Shown: in pieces, positions 33,793 through 41,853 of the stretch
Numbering within the stretch: position 1 is the stretch's first letter
Layout of the letters: each line of letters opens with the position of its first letter
NCBI RefSeq assembly: GCF_003989825.1
Contig: NZ_RZHE01000006.1
Location: 558,001-622,000 of the forward strand
Direction: 5' to 3'
From: Vreelandella populi
Lineage (GTDB): Bacteria > Pseudomonadota > Gammaproteobacteria > Pseudomonadales > Halomonadaceae
DNA length: 64,000 nucleotides
Position numbers and translations under genes: made by a program
Notes under the pieces: model-generated
Seen by the model: the letters and a program-made list of their open reading frames with translations, nothing else
The model's database searches: none
Told to the model about the DNA's origin: nothing

Positions 33793-34725
33793 ATGGCACT
33801 CAACGATGACTACCTCGACTACCCGCTGCGCCGCCACGGCTACGATCATGAGCGTTTTGAGTGGTCGATGCTGAGCGAACGCCCGCCCATCACCTGGCCG
33901 GAAGGCAAGACCCTGGCGGTATGGATCAATGTTTCGCTGCAGTTCTATCCACTCAATCAGCGCGGCGAGCCGTTCAAGGTACCCAATGGCATGACCATGC
34001 CCTACCCGGACCTGCGCCACTTCTCGCTGCGCGATTACGGCAACCGGGTGGGCATCTATCGAGTCCTCAAGGCGCTGGCAGCTCACAATATCAAGCCAAC
34101 CTTTGCCATCAACGCCCAATTGGCCGAGCAAACGCCTTATCTGGTTGAACGCTTGAAAGCACACGGCGGCGAATTTATCGCCCACGGCTGGAACATGGAC
34201 CACCTGCACTATGGCGGCCAGCCCCGTGAAGAAGAGGCCGAGCTGGTCAAACGCTCTGTCGAGACCCTGCGCCGCGTAACCGGTCAGCCCGTTCGCGGCT
34301 GGCTGAGTCCCGCCAAGCATCAGAGTTTCAACACGCTGGATCTTCTGGCCGAGAACGGTATCCAGTACTGCGCCGACTGGGTCAATGATGATATGCCCTA
34401 TGCGTGTCATACCCAGACGAACAGCCTGGCCATGATGCCGCTGGCAACCGAAATTGAAGACCAGTTCGTGATGAGCCAGAACCTGCACTCGGAAGATTCG
34501 TGGGTAACGCAGGTAAAAGATGCCTTCGATTTTCTGCTCGAAGAGTCTCGCGAGCAGGGCGGGCGTTTGTTTGCTCTTAATCTGCACCCCTGGCTGGTCG
34601 GTCAACCTCACCGCATAGCTTGTCTTGAAGAAGTGTTGGCGCATATAAGCGGGCATAGCGAGGTATGGCAGGCACCGGCTGGCGAGATTCTCGATGCATT
34701 TAGTGCGGCAACGGAGCAAGCATAA
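33793..34725 (+). CDS. Polysaccharide deacetylase-fold amidohydrolase 2 (PuuE/allantoinase-like)
   Basis: 310 residues, four bases after the first copy. Motifs: FSLRDYGNRVGIYRVLKALAAHNIKPTFAINAQ, GEFIAHGWNMDHLHYGG, TGQPVRGWLSPAKHQSFNTLDLLAENGIQYCADWVNDDMPY, and a C-terminal FALNLHPWLVGQPHRIACLEEVL. The latter, with LHPW and PHR, is closer to classical PuuE than copy 1. It is adjacent and co-translated with the FAD oxidoreductase gene (TAATG). Catalysis on a cyclic amide is inferred from family; substrate unknown. Confidence 0.84.
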   Translation: MALNDDYLDYPLRRHGYDHERFEWSMLSERPPITWPEGKTLAVWINVSLQFYPLNQRGEPFKVPNGMTMPYPDLRHFSLRDYGNRVGIYRVLKALAAHNIKPTFAINAQLAEQTPYLVERLKAHGGEFIAHGWNMDHLHYGGQPREEEAELVKRSVETLRRVTGQPVRGWLSPAKHQSFNTLDLLAENGIQYCADWVNDDMPYACHTQTNSLAMMPLATEIEDQFVMSQNLHSEDSWVTQVKDAFDFLLEESREQGGRLFALNLHPWLVGQPHRIACLEEVLAHISGHSEVWQAPAGEILDAFSAATEQA

Positions 34726-36149
34726 TGGCCATCGTTCCCTACACGCAGCACCACACCTTTGATGCGCATTTGCCCCTTTTGATTATTGGCGCCGGCGCCT
34801 GCGGTCTAGTGGCGGCGCTGGCGGCTCATGAAGCAGGAATTGAACTGGCCGTGCTGGAGCGCGATGCGCGGCCCCAAGGCAGCACCGCCATGTCGTCAGG
34901 CTTTATTCCTGCCGCCAATACGCGGTTTCAAAAAGCCCTGGGCGTCGACGACACGCCCGCCAAAATGGCCGAGGATATTCAGTATAAAAACGGTTATGAG
35001 GCCGATCCCGCCATCGTCGATCTGTTGGCGACCATGTCGGGGCCCGTCATTGAGTGGCTGGCTGACCGGCATCAGCTGCCCTTCGAGCTGGTAGAAGGTT
35101 TTTTATACCCCGGCCATACCCACCTGCGTATGCATGCAACACCACGGCGTACGGGGGAAGAGCTGATGGGCGCCCTGTTAAGCGCCGCTGAAACGGCAGG
35201 TATCGATATTCTTACCCAGGCCCGAGTGGTGGACCTTCACGTAGATACCACCCAGCGAGTGCGCGGCGTGACGCTCGAACGCCCGGATGGCAGCCGCGAA
35301 AACATCAGCTGCGATGCACTGATACTGGCGTGTAACGGCTATGGCGGCAACCCTGAACTGGTGGACCGGTATATTCCCTCGCTCAAACATGCGCTTTATT
35401 ACGGCCATGAGGGCAACCAGGGCGATGCCTTGCTATGGGGGCAGGCGATGGGTGCCAGCACCAAAGATCTGGCCGCCTGCCAGGGCCATGGGTCGCTGGC
35501 TACGCCCCACCAAACCCTGATCAGCTGGGCGGTGATGATGCAGGGCGGCATTCAGGTTAACGTTCAGGGCGCGCGGTTTTCCAATGAGCATGGCGGCTAT
35601 TCCGAGCAAGCCGCCAAAGTGCTGGCACAGCCGGAAAAGATTGCTTGGAACGTTTTTGACGAGCGCATTCACCAAGCTGTGCTGGCGTTTGAAGACTATC
35701 GCAACGCGTTTAATACCGGCGCCGTACGCCGTTTCGAAAACCTGGAAACGATGGCCGATGGCCTGAACCTGCCGCTTGAAGCACTACAAAACACGTTTGC
35801 CGAGATGCACCAATTGGCCCAGGACCAAAAGGCCGACCCGTTTGGGCGCGCCTTTGATCCGGTCAACCTATTAAAGCCGCCCTACTACGCCATTCGCGTA
35901 ACGGGTGCGCTGTTTCATACCCAGGGCGGGCTTGAGATCAACACCCAGACGCGCGTGCTCAATCAACAGGGCCAGGCGCTGCCCAACCTGTTTGCGGCAG
36001 GCGGGGCGGCCCGCGGCGTGTCAGGTTCCAACGACAGCGGCTACCTTTCCGGTAACGGTTTGCTCAGCGCGGTAGTGCTCGGGGCCGTCGCCGGTAAAAA
36101 TGCCGCTGAGCTGCTTCACCTAAAGCTTCACTCGGCGGTGCTGCCCTGA
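34725..36149 (+). CDS. FAD-dependent oxidoreductase (fumarate reductase/KstD-like)
   Basis: 474 residues. N-terminal FAD-binding motif LLIIGAGACGLVAALAAHEAG (19-39), ending in an acidic residue (VLERD); GSTAMSSGFIPAANT; C-terminal GGLEINTQTRVLNQQGQALPNLFAAGGAARGVSGSNDSGYLSGNGLLSAVVLGAVAG, the FAD-closing signature of the succinate dehydrogenase/fumarate reductase/3-ketosteroid dehydrogenase family. It probably adds or removes a C=C bond next to a carbonyl. Last gene of the operon, followed by a strong terminator. Which substrate of the pathway it oxidises or reduces cannot be told from sequence. Confidence 0.85.
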   Translation: MAIVPYTQHHTFDAHLPLLIIGAGACGLVAALAAHEAGIELAVLERDARPQGSTAMSSGFIPAANTRFQKALGVDDTPAKMAEDIQYKNGYEADPAIVDLLATMSGPVIEWLADRHQLPFELVEGFLYPGHTHLRMHATPRRTGEELMGALLSAAETAGIDILTQARVVDLHVDTTQRVRGVTLERPDGSRENISCDALILACNGYGGNPELVDRYIPSLKHALYYGHEGNQGDALLWGQAMGASTKDLAACQGHGSLATPHQTLISWAVMMQGGIQVNVQGARFSNEHGGYSEQAAKVLAQPEKIAWNVFDERIHQAVLAFEDYRNAFNTGAVRRFENLETMADGLNLPLEALQNTFAEMHQLAQDQKADPFGRAFDPVNLLKPPYYAIRVTGALFHTQGGLEINTQTRVLNQQGQALPNLFAAGGAARGVSGSNDSGYLSGNGLLSAVVLGAVAGKNAAELLHLKLHSAVLP

Positions 36150-36185
36150 TCCAGCCCTGATCTAACAAGACTTTCAGAGCAGACA

Positions 36186-36224
36186 ACGCAAACCGGGGTG
36201 CCAATCAGGCGCCCCGGTTTGCGT
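36186..36224. terminator. Strong bidirectional terminator at the end of the catabolic operon
   Basis: ACGCAAACCGGGGTGC (36186-36201) pairs with GCGCCCCGGTTTGCGT (36209-36224), 16 pairs with one G-U, 7-base loop. It closes the rightward operon and, in the other direction, the reductase gene ending at 36241. Confidence 0.9.
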
Positions 36225-36240
36225 TGAACAGCGTTTTTAT

Positions 36241-37299
36241 TTAAGGAATGATGCGTTCTGCGCGTAAGCGGGTGAACAGATCGAAAAACGCAGCGCGGGT
36301 TTCGCGGAAGTGATCAAAGCCGAAATCCCGGGACTTGGTCACATCGTTGACGCACTCAAGCTCACGGCCAAGGTCAGCATCGGTGTGCCACCAGGACGCC
36401 AGCTTGGTCACATCGGCTTCAATAAGGTCGTGCTTTTCAGCAATGTCAGCCCAGGTAGGCGCGCTATCGGCCATCTGTGTTTCCAGCGGCTGCGGCGTTT
36501 CCGGGCAATCGGCCACTTCCACCTCGAAGAACTCGCCAATTTCACGCCAGAGCCTGCGCCAGCGGAAAACATCACCGTTAACGGTATTGAATGCTTCGTT
36601 ATGGGCGCCCGGCGTGGTAGCGGCCCATTCAAGCTGGCGTGCCAGCACGAGTGCATCGGTCAGGTCGGTCAGTGCATTCCACTGAATCTGGGAGCCTGGG
36701 AACGTGAAGGACTTGCCCGTTGCCTTGCAGATAGACGCGTAGACGGCCAGCGTCACGCCCATATTCATGGCGTTACCCAGCGCATAGCCGATCACCGTAT
36801 GCGGGCGGTGCACGTTCCAGCTAAAACTGTCACGCTTGGCGGCAGCGAACATGGTGTCTTCAAGGGTGTAGTAGAAGTTCTCACCCGGTACGCGCGGCGC
36901 GGACTCACGAAACGGTGTTTCGGTCTTGCCACTGCCATAACTCTCAAAAGAGCCCAGGTACTGCTTGGTGCCGGTGACCAGAGAAACATGCTTGATTTTT
37001 GCACCCTGCAAGGCATCCAACAGGTTCTGCATCATCGCGCCATTGGCTTCAACATTGGCCTTTTCGCTATCACGCTTGATCCACGTGCAGTAGAACACGT
37101 GCGTAATGGGTAAATCGGCCAGCGCCTTCTCGGTGGCTTCACGATCCAGAAGATCGGCGGCAACCGGAATAATGCCGGTTTGGGTAGTGGGACGGCGTGA
37201 TAAACCGTAAACGGTCCAGCCACTGGCATTAAGATAGCTTGCCAAGTTGCCACCGGTAATACCGGTCGCGCCTACTACAAGAGCATTGCCTTTACGCAT
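36241..37299 (-). CDS. SDR-type reductase of the PRISE (progesterone 5-beta-reductase/iridoid synthase) family
   Basis: 352 residues. Extended SDR with NAD(P) motif ALVVGATGITGGNLASYL at the N-terminus, SRRP after strand 2 (favouring NADPH), THVFYCTWIKR, VTGTKQYLG, and a catalytic-region segment GENFYYTLEDTMFAA with the Tyr typical of PRISE enzymes, then WNVHRPHTVIG. PRISE proteins reduce activated C=C bonds of enones. AAGGAG precedes the ATG at 37299. Divergent from a LysR gene, so likely its target. Whether it works in the neighbouring catabolic route is unknown; the strong terminator separates transcription. Confidence 0.85.
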   Translation of the reverse strand: MRKGNALVVGATGITGGNLASYLNASGWTVYGLSRRPTTQTGIIPVAADLLDREATEKALADLPITHVFYCTWIKRDSEKANVEANGAMMQNLLDALQGAKIKHVSLVTGTKQYLGSFESYGSGKTETPFRESAPRVPGENFYYTLEDTMFAAAKRDSFSWNVHRPHTVIGYALGNAMNMGVTLAVYASICKATGKSFTFPGSQIQWNALTDLTDALVLARQLEWAATTPGAHNEAFNTVNGDVFRWRRLWREIGEFFEVEVADCPETPQPLETQMADSAPTWADIAEKHDLIEADVTKLASWWHTDADLGRELECVNDVTKSRDFGFDHFRETRAAFFDLFTRLRAERIIP

Positions 37300-37316
37300 T
37301 GTTAACTCCTTATCCA

Positions 37317-37364
37317 AACGAGGTAACTCGTTGCCATCAAAATTGCTTTGAAAGAGTTAGCTCT
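37317..37364. promoter_or_regulatory. Two GAG-N4-CTC inverted repeats in the reductase/LysR spacer
   Basis: AACGAG-GTAA-CTCGTT (37317-37332) and AGAG-TTAG-CTCT (37353-37364), centres 34 bp apart, sit close to the reductase start. They are candidate operators for the divergent LysR protein. Spacing is about three helical turns. Only the symmetry is observed. Confidence 0.4.
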
Positions 37365-37496
37365 AAAAATGTAGCTGTGAAAAAGCTCTTAAAAGACGAA
37401 CGCTGTGTCCGTATTGGTTATGGCTTATTCTGGACAGCCACCAGAGTTGCTACAATTGGAAAAATCGCAAATCTTTATTGCTTCAGGCGCAACCTA

Positions 37497-38444
37497 ATGG
37501 ATCTCAATGCATTACGTGTTTTCGAGCGAGTAGCCGCGACCGGCAGCTTTACCGTTACTGCACACCACTTCCATCGTGCGGTGTCGTCTATCTCGCGCCA
37601 GATTGCGGCTTTGGAAGAGTCTCTGGGCCAGCAGCTGCTCTATCGGCATACCCGGGCGGTTACGCTGACCGAAGCCGGTGAGCGTTATTATCAGGATGTA
37701 CGTGAGATTCTTGAGCAGCTTGATCTAGCCACCGAGGCGCTGATGGCTCCTGGCTCTGAGCCTTCGGGCCTGCTGCGTCTTAACGCGCCGGTCGCTTTCG
37801 GACAGCGGCAGATCCTGCCGATTCTGCATCACTTTCAGCGCCGCTACCCCGCTATCAAGGTCGAATTAATGCTCACCGACCAACTGACCGACCCGGTGCG
37901 TGAAGGCCTCGATATCACGTTTCGGGTCGGCGAACTGGCAGATACCACGCTAGTGGCACGCCGCCTGGCGCCCATGAATTACGTGGTGGCCGCGGCCCCG
38001 GCCTATTTGCAGCGCGCAGGGACGCCTCTTACCCCGGCGGACCTGAGCGAGCACAACTGTTTGCTTTACCAAGGTGAAATGGGCCGCCAACGCTGGTATT
38101 TTCATCATCCTGAGCAGCCTTCTCTCACCTGTAAAGTGGATGGCTCCCTTTACAGCAACGATGCCGAAAGCCTGGTGCGGGCGGCATTGATGGGCCAGGG
38201 GCTGGTCATGTTTCCTACCTGGTTGATTGCCGACGAGCTGGCCGCTCAAGCACTTCTACCCGTACTGGAACAGTGGCGCGGCGAGGTGGCCCCCGGTAGA
38301 CGCGATATACATGTGCTGTATGCTCAGCGGCGCCTGCATACCCGAAAAGTCAGCGCCTTTCTGGATCATCTGTTCGAGGTAGTCGGGCCTGTACCGCCGT
38401 GGGACAGCTGGTGTGAACGGCTTCTACCCGGTGACAACGCATGA
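37497..38444 (+). CDS. LysR family transcriptional regulator
   Basis: 315 residues. N-terminal HTH (MDLNALRVFERVAATGSFTVTAHHFHRAVSSISRQIAALEESLGQQLLYR) and LysR substrate-binding domain from about 88 (SGLLRLNAPVAFGQRQILPILHHFQRRYPAIKVEL). The style is that of the CrgA/DsdC-like group of LysR regulators with short effector domains. Divergent from the PRISE-type reductase, the probable target. ATG at 37497 matches the family; the frame runs 200 bases upstream but that overlaps the promoter region. Effector unknown. Confidence 0.9.
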   Translation: MDLNALRVFERVAATGSFTVTAHHFHRAVSSISRQIAALEESLGQQLLYRHTRAVTLTEAGERYYQDVREILEQLDLATEALMAPGSEPSGLLRLNAPVAFGQRQILPILHHFQRRYPAIKVELMLTDQLTDPVREGLDITFRVGELADTTLVARRLAPMNYVVAAAPAYLQRAGTPLTPADLSEHNCLLYQGEMGRQRWYFHHPEQPSLTCKVDGSLYSNDAESLVRAALMGQGLVMFPTWLIADELAAQALLPVLEQWRGEVAPGRRDIHVLYAQRRLHTRKVSAFLDHLFEVVGPVPPWDSWCERLLPGDNA

Positions 38445-38539
38445 CGCTGCCTCGGCCAACTCTGCACTTTTTTTGCTGAATCGCTAATTTAGTGGTTTGC
38501 TTACCTAACCGACGACTTCCTCTTATACGAGCGCCATTG

Positions 38540-39655
38540 ATGTTTCACTTCTTTGTTGCCATACCCTGTCTGATCGTTATTGCCCGTTACCTGGCGCCGC
38601 TACACTGGCCGCTCTGGGTCAAGATTCCACTCAGCGCGTTGCTACTGCTCATTTCACAGCATCATCTGATGACGTATTTGGCCTTCGGCAGCATGTTCTC
38701 CCCCGAGGTGCCCAGAATAATGGTGCTGGCCATTAACTGGCTGTTCGGCGCCATGATTTTTTTGGCGGTATTACAGTTATTGGTCGACCTGGGGACGGCT
38801 ATCTTGATGGTAATCAAAAGGCGGCGCCTCGCGATCCCGGCTCTTTTGCGCTACGCCATTGGGGCTATCGCCCTGGCAATGGCGGCGTTTGCGGTCAACC
38901 AGGCGGTGCGTGTACCGCCCATGAAAGAGGTCGAGATCGCCATTGCCGAGCTTCCCGCCCAGTTTGACGGGTATCAAATCATTCACCTAACCGACCTGCA
39001 TATCAGCAGGTTATTTGAGACGCCCTGGGTTGACGCGGTGGTTGCCAAGACCAATGCCTTGGCGCCTGACTTGATCGTGATCACCGGTGACCTGATCGAT
39101 GGTGATCTTGAAGCCCGGCGCGCCGACGTGGCGCCGCTTCAAGCGCTTTCAGCACCCGACGGCATTTATGCAAGCCCCGGCAATCATGAATACTACTTTG
39201 GCTACGAGCAGTGGATGGCGCATTACCAATCATTAGGTATGCAGACGCTGGCCAACCAGCATGCCGTGATCAATCGAGACGGGGCCGATTTAGTGCTTGC
39301 TGGCATCACTGATTTAAGAGCACCCCGTACCGGCTGGCCCGCACCGGACGTCGAAGTGGCACTTGCTGGTGCCCCCGCCAACGCGCCGATTATCCTGCTC
39401 GACCATCAACCCTTTGAGGCCGTCAGCGCAGCCGCAGCTGGCGTTGACGTACAGCTTTCCGGCCACACCCACGGCGGCATGATTTGGGGGTTTGATCGCA
39501 TCGTGGCCCGTGCCAATAACGGCTTTGTGTCAGGCATGTACGATGTTGAGGGGATGGCGCTTTACGTTAACAACGGCACCGGGCTTTGGCCTGGCTTTGC
39601 GCTGCGCCTGGGCAAGCCTTCGGAGTTAACCCGTATTACACTGCGTCAGAAGTAA
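38540..39655 (+). CDS. Membrane-anchored metallophosphoesterase (YkuE/YaeI-like)
   Basis: 371 residues. About four hydrophobic segments in the first 140 residues, then a calcineurin-type phosphoesterase domain: HLTDLHISRLFE (DxH), ITGDLIDGD (GDxxD), SPGNHEYYFG (GNHE), LDHQP, and LSGHTHGGMIWG (GHxH). It resembles membrane phosphoesterases acting on UDP-diacylglucosamine-like lipids or cyclic nucleotides, but the substrate is unknown. The frame can start at a GTG (38492); ATG at 38540 begins the first hydrophobic helix. Convergent with the next gene, 9 bases apart. Confidence 0.85.
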   Translation: MFHFFVAIPCLIVIARYLAPLHWPLWVKIPLSALLLLISQHHLMTYLAFGSMFSPEVPRIMVLAINWLFGAMIFLAVLQLLVDLGTAILMVIKRRRLAIPALLRYAIGAIALAMAAFAVNQAVRVPPMKEVEIAIAELPAQFDGYQIIHLTDLHISRLFETPWVDAVVAKTNALAPDLIVITGDLIDGDLEARRADVAPLQALSAPDGIYASPGNHEYYFGYEQWMAHYQSLGMQTLANQHAVINRDGADLVLAGITDLRAPRTGWPAPDVEVALAGAPANAPIILLDHQPFEAVSAAAAGVDVQLSGHTHGGMIWGFDRIVARANNGFVSGMYDVEGMALYVNNGTGLWPGFALRLGKPSELTRITLRQK

Positions 39656-39664
39656 ACCATCGTG

Positions 39665-40573
39665 CTAGCCCCACTTCGCCCCTTTTAAGGCATCCAGAGG
39701 GATTTTCAAATAGCGCTTGCCGTTGACTTCAGGCTCCGGCAAGCGCCCACCTTGAATATTCACCTGCAGCGCGTGAAGCATCAGTTTCGGCATGGGTAGT
39801 TCGCTATCGCGCTGTTGGCGCAGGGCAATGTAGTCTGCCTTACGCTTGCCCGCTAGATGCAAATTACGCTCCCGCTGCTCGGCCACACTGCTTTCCCACG
39901 AGGGCTCGCGGCCATCCGGCATATAGTCGTGGCCGGTAAACAGGCGGGTGCTGCCGGGGAGTGCGAGAATTTGCTGAATAGAGTGCCAGAGTGCCTGGGC
40001 ATCGCCGCCAGGAAAATCAGCCCGCGCGGTGCCAAAATCCGGCTGAAACAGCGTGTCGTGGATAAACGCAGCATCGCCGACAACATAGCTAATCGAGGCC
40101 AGCGTATGCCCCGGTGAATGCAGCACACGGGCGCTTAACTCGCCAATCTTGAACGTATCGCCCGCCGCAAACAGCCTATCCCACTGGCGGCCATCCGAGG
40201 GCATCTCCGGCCAGTGGTATATCTCTTTCCATAGCGCCTGTACTTGCGTGATGTGCTCGCCAATCGCGGTCGGCGCACCGGTTTTCTCTTTCAGGTACTG
40301 GGCGGCGGAGAAGTGGTCCGCATGGGGATGGGTATCCAGAATCCACTCAACGCTCAGATCGTGCTTCGCCACATAGGCAAGCAGCTCATCAGCATGGTGG
40401 GTGGCCGTGGCGCCGGACTTTTCGTCAAAATCCAGCACCGGGTCGATAATCGCGCACTTCTGAGTGGTCGGGTCGCTGACGATGTATTGAACGCTAAACG
40501 TACGCGAATCAAAAAAGCCGGCCACCTCCGGCATGCCCTGCCCCGTACTTGCTGAACGTGCAAACGTCTTCAT
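39665..40573 (-). CDS. MBL-fold hydrolase, persulfide dioxygenase / Blh-like
   Basis: 302 residues. Metallo-beta-lactamase fold with THPHADHFSAAQYL (HxHxDH), LHSPGHTLASISYVV, FIHDTLFQPDFGTARADFPGGDAQALWHSIQ and FTGHDYMPDGREPSWESSV. The DFGTARADFPGG segment is typical of ETHE1/Blh proteins, iron enzymes oxidising glutathione persulfide to sulfite. A BigR-type regulator or sulfurtransferase partner is not present nearby. AGGAGG precedes the ATG at 40573. The 192-base upstream spacer contains a long inverted repeat. Family is certain; persulfide substrate is likely. Confidence 0.85.
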   Translation of the reverse strand: MKTFARSASTGQGMPEVAGFFDSRTFSVQYIVSDPTTQKCAIIDPVLDFDEKSGATATHHADELLAYVAKHDLSVEWILDTHPHADHFSAAQYLKEKTGAPTAIGEHITQVQALWKEIYHWPEMPSDGRQWDRLFAAGDTFKIGELSARVLHSPGHTLASISYVVGDAAFIHDTLFQPDFGTARADFPGGDAQALWHSIQQILALPGSTRLFTGHDYMPDGREPSWESSVAEQRERNLHLAGKRKADYIALRQQRDSELPMPKLMLHALQVNIQGGRLPEPEVNGKRYLKIPLDALKGAKWG

Positions 40574-40621
40574 GCGGCCTCCTGGCTGCTCACTAAGTGA
40601 TAAGCCCATAGCCTACCACTT

Positions 40622-40691
40622 GAAACAGTCGTGTTATAACCATAGTCATATAAAGAATATAAGAGCTATGACGTATTAACACGACTGCTTC
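40622..40691. repeat. Long inverted repeat upstream of the MBL gene
   Basis: CAGTCGTGTTA (40626-40636) and TAACACGACTG (40677-40687) are perfect 11-bp arms, extended by GAA/TTC beyond one mismatch. Inside, CATAG (40641-40645) can pair with CTATG (40666-40670), leaving an AT-rich loop. It lies between the DUF1653 stop and the MBL start, both leftward. It may be a terminator without T tract, a regulatory leader, or an operator. Confidence 0.65.
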
Positions 40692-40765
40692 AGTAAAGCG
40701 ATAAAGCAGGCAGCTCCCCCCTTTTTTCTGAGCAAAGAAGATGTTGAGGAAAAAGCAAAAGCCAA

Positions 40766-40984
40766 CTAAAACGCTTTCTCAAGTGCGAAGCGTGGCTGGG
40801 TGTGGCCCTCTTTGATGACAGCCTCAGTAAACATCTCAAGGGGACGAACCCACATCCCGTAGTCGCCATACAGGGCGCGGTAAACCACCAGCGGTTCTTC
40901 GGTCTCGCTGTGCTGGGCGGTGCCGAGCACTTCGTAAAGTGCGCCTTTATAGTGGCGGTAAATACCGGGAACAGGGGCAGTCAT
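40766..40984 (-). CDS. DUF1653 domain protein
   Basis: 72 residues, covering the DUF1653 fold: [53 protein letters not shown]. Small cytosolic beta-barrel-like proteins of unknown function. The start overlaps the tcdA stop (ATGA), so it is translationally coupled as the last gene of truC-tcdA-DUF1653. This proximity to two tRNA-modification genes is suggestive but unproven. Confidence 0.88.
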   Translation of the reverse strand: MTAPVPGIYRHYKGALYEVLGTAQHSETEEPLVVYRALYGDYGMWVRPLEMFTEAVIKEGHTQPRFALEKAF

Positions 40985-41853
40985 TCGCTTTCCTTTTGAG
41001 TAGCTGGCTGGTTGGCTTTTTTGGCCAGGCGTTCAAGCACCTTGGAGGCCGCGACAAAGCCGAACGTGCCGGTGACGAACGTCGCCGCGCCAAAGCCGGA
41101 GGCGCAGTCCAGCCGGGTGGCCTCACCGCTGTCGGGCTTTTGCAGGCACACTTCGCCATCGCTTCCGGGGTAAACCAGTTGCTCGTCGGAGTAGACGCAC
41201 TCGACCGAGAAGCGGCGCTTGGGGTTACGTGAGAAGTTGTAATCACGGCGCAAGCGCGAGCGCACCTTTGCCAACAGTGGGTCGTGCTCGGTACGGGTTA
41301 AATCGGCAACCTGAATACGCGTAGGATCGGTCTGCCCTCCGGCAGCACCGGTCACGGTAATCGGAATCTTGCGCCGCTTGCACCAGGCGATCAGCGCCGC
41401 CTTGGCAATTACGCTATCAATGGCGTCCACCACGTGATCGGCGTCATCGGGAATGCGCTCGGCAAGATTGGTCGGCGTGACAAACGCGGTGTCAGCGACA
41501 ATCTCGATCTCAGGGGCGATCAGGCGGCAGCGATCGGCCAGCACGTCTACCTTGGGTTTGCCGATAGTGCCATCCAGCGCGTGAAGCTGGCGGTTGACGT
41601 TGGAAACACACACGTCGTCCAGATCGATCAGAGTGAGTTTGCCGATACCAGAACGCGCCAGCGCTTCCACCGTCCAGCTGCCAACGCCGCCTACGCCTAC
41701 GACCACCACATGGGCATGGCGAAATGAGGTGGCCGCGCGCTGCCCGTAGAGGCGCCGAATGCCACCAAAGCGAAATTCATAATCAGCCGAGGCCGGTGAA
41801 GGCGTTGCTGGCGTGCTTGTTGAGGTGGTCGAGGACATAGCAGGCTTACTCAT
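40981..41853 (-). CDS. tcdA: tRNA threonylcarbamoyladenosine dehydratase TcdA
   Basis: 290 residues. E1/ThiF-like enzyme that cyclises t6A37 to ct6A using ATP. Marks: FGGIRRLYG at the N-terminus, [45 protein letters not shown] (nucleotide loop with Arg finger and Asn), [15 protein letters not shown], and [21 protein letters not shown] at the C-terminal membrane-like end. It acts after TsaC (603..1160), which makes the t6A precursor. Start and stop overlap truC and DUF1653 by ATGA, forming an operon. Confidence 0.95.
   Translation of the reverse strand: MSKPAMSSTTSTSTPATPSPASADYEFRFGGIRRLYGQRAATSFRHAHVVVVGVGGVGSWTVEALARSGIGKLTLIDLDDVCVSNVNRQLHALDGTIGKPKVDVLADRCRLIAPEIEIVADTAFVTPTNLAERIPDDADHVVDAIDSVIAKAALIAWCKRRKIPITVTGAAGGQTDPTRIQVADLTRTEHDPLLAKVRSRLRRDYNFSRNPKRRFSVECVYSDEQLVYPGSDGEVCLQKPDSGEATRLDCASGFGAATFVTGTFGFVAASKVLERLAKKANQPATQKESE

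Noticed and set aside
33766..34719. Long leftward open frame of 317 codons opposite the second PuuE-like gene
   Set aside because: It is antisense to a gene with clear family motifs, has no recognisable domain and no ribosome site; it follows from codon bias of the real gene.
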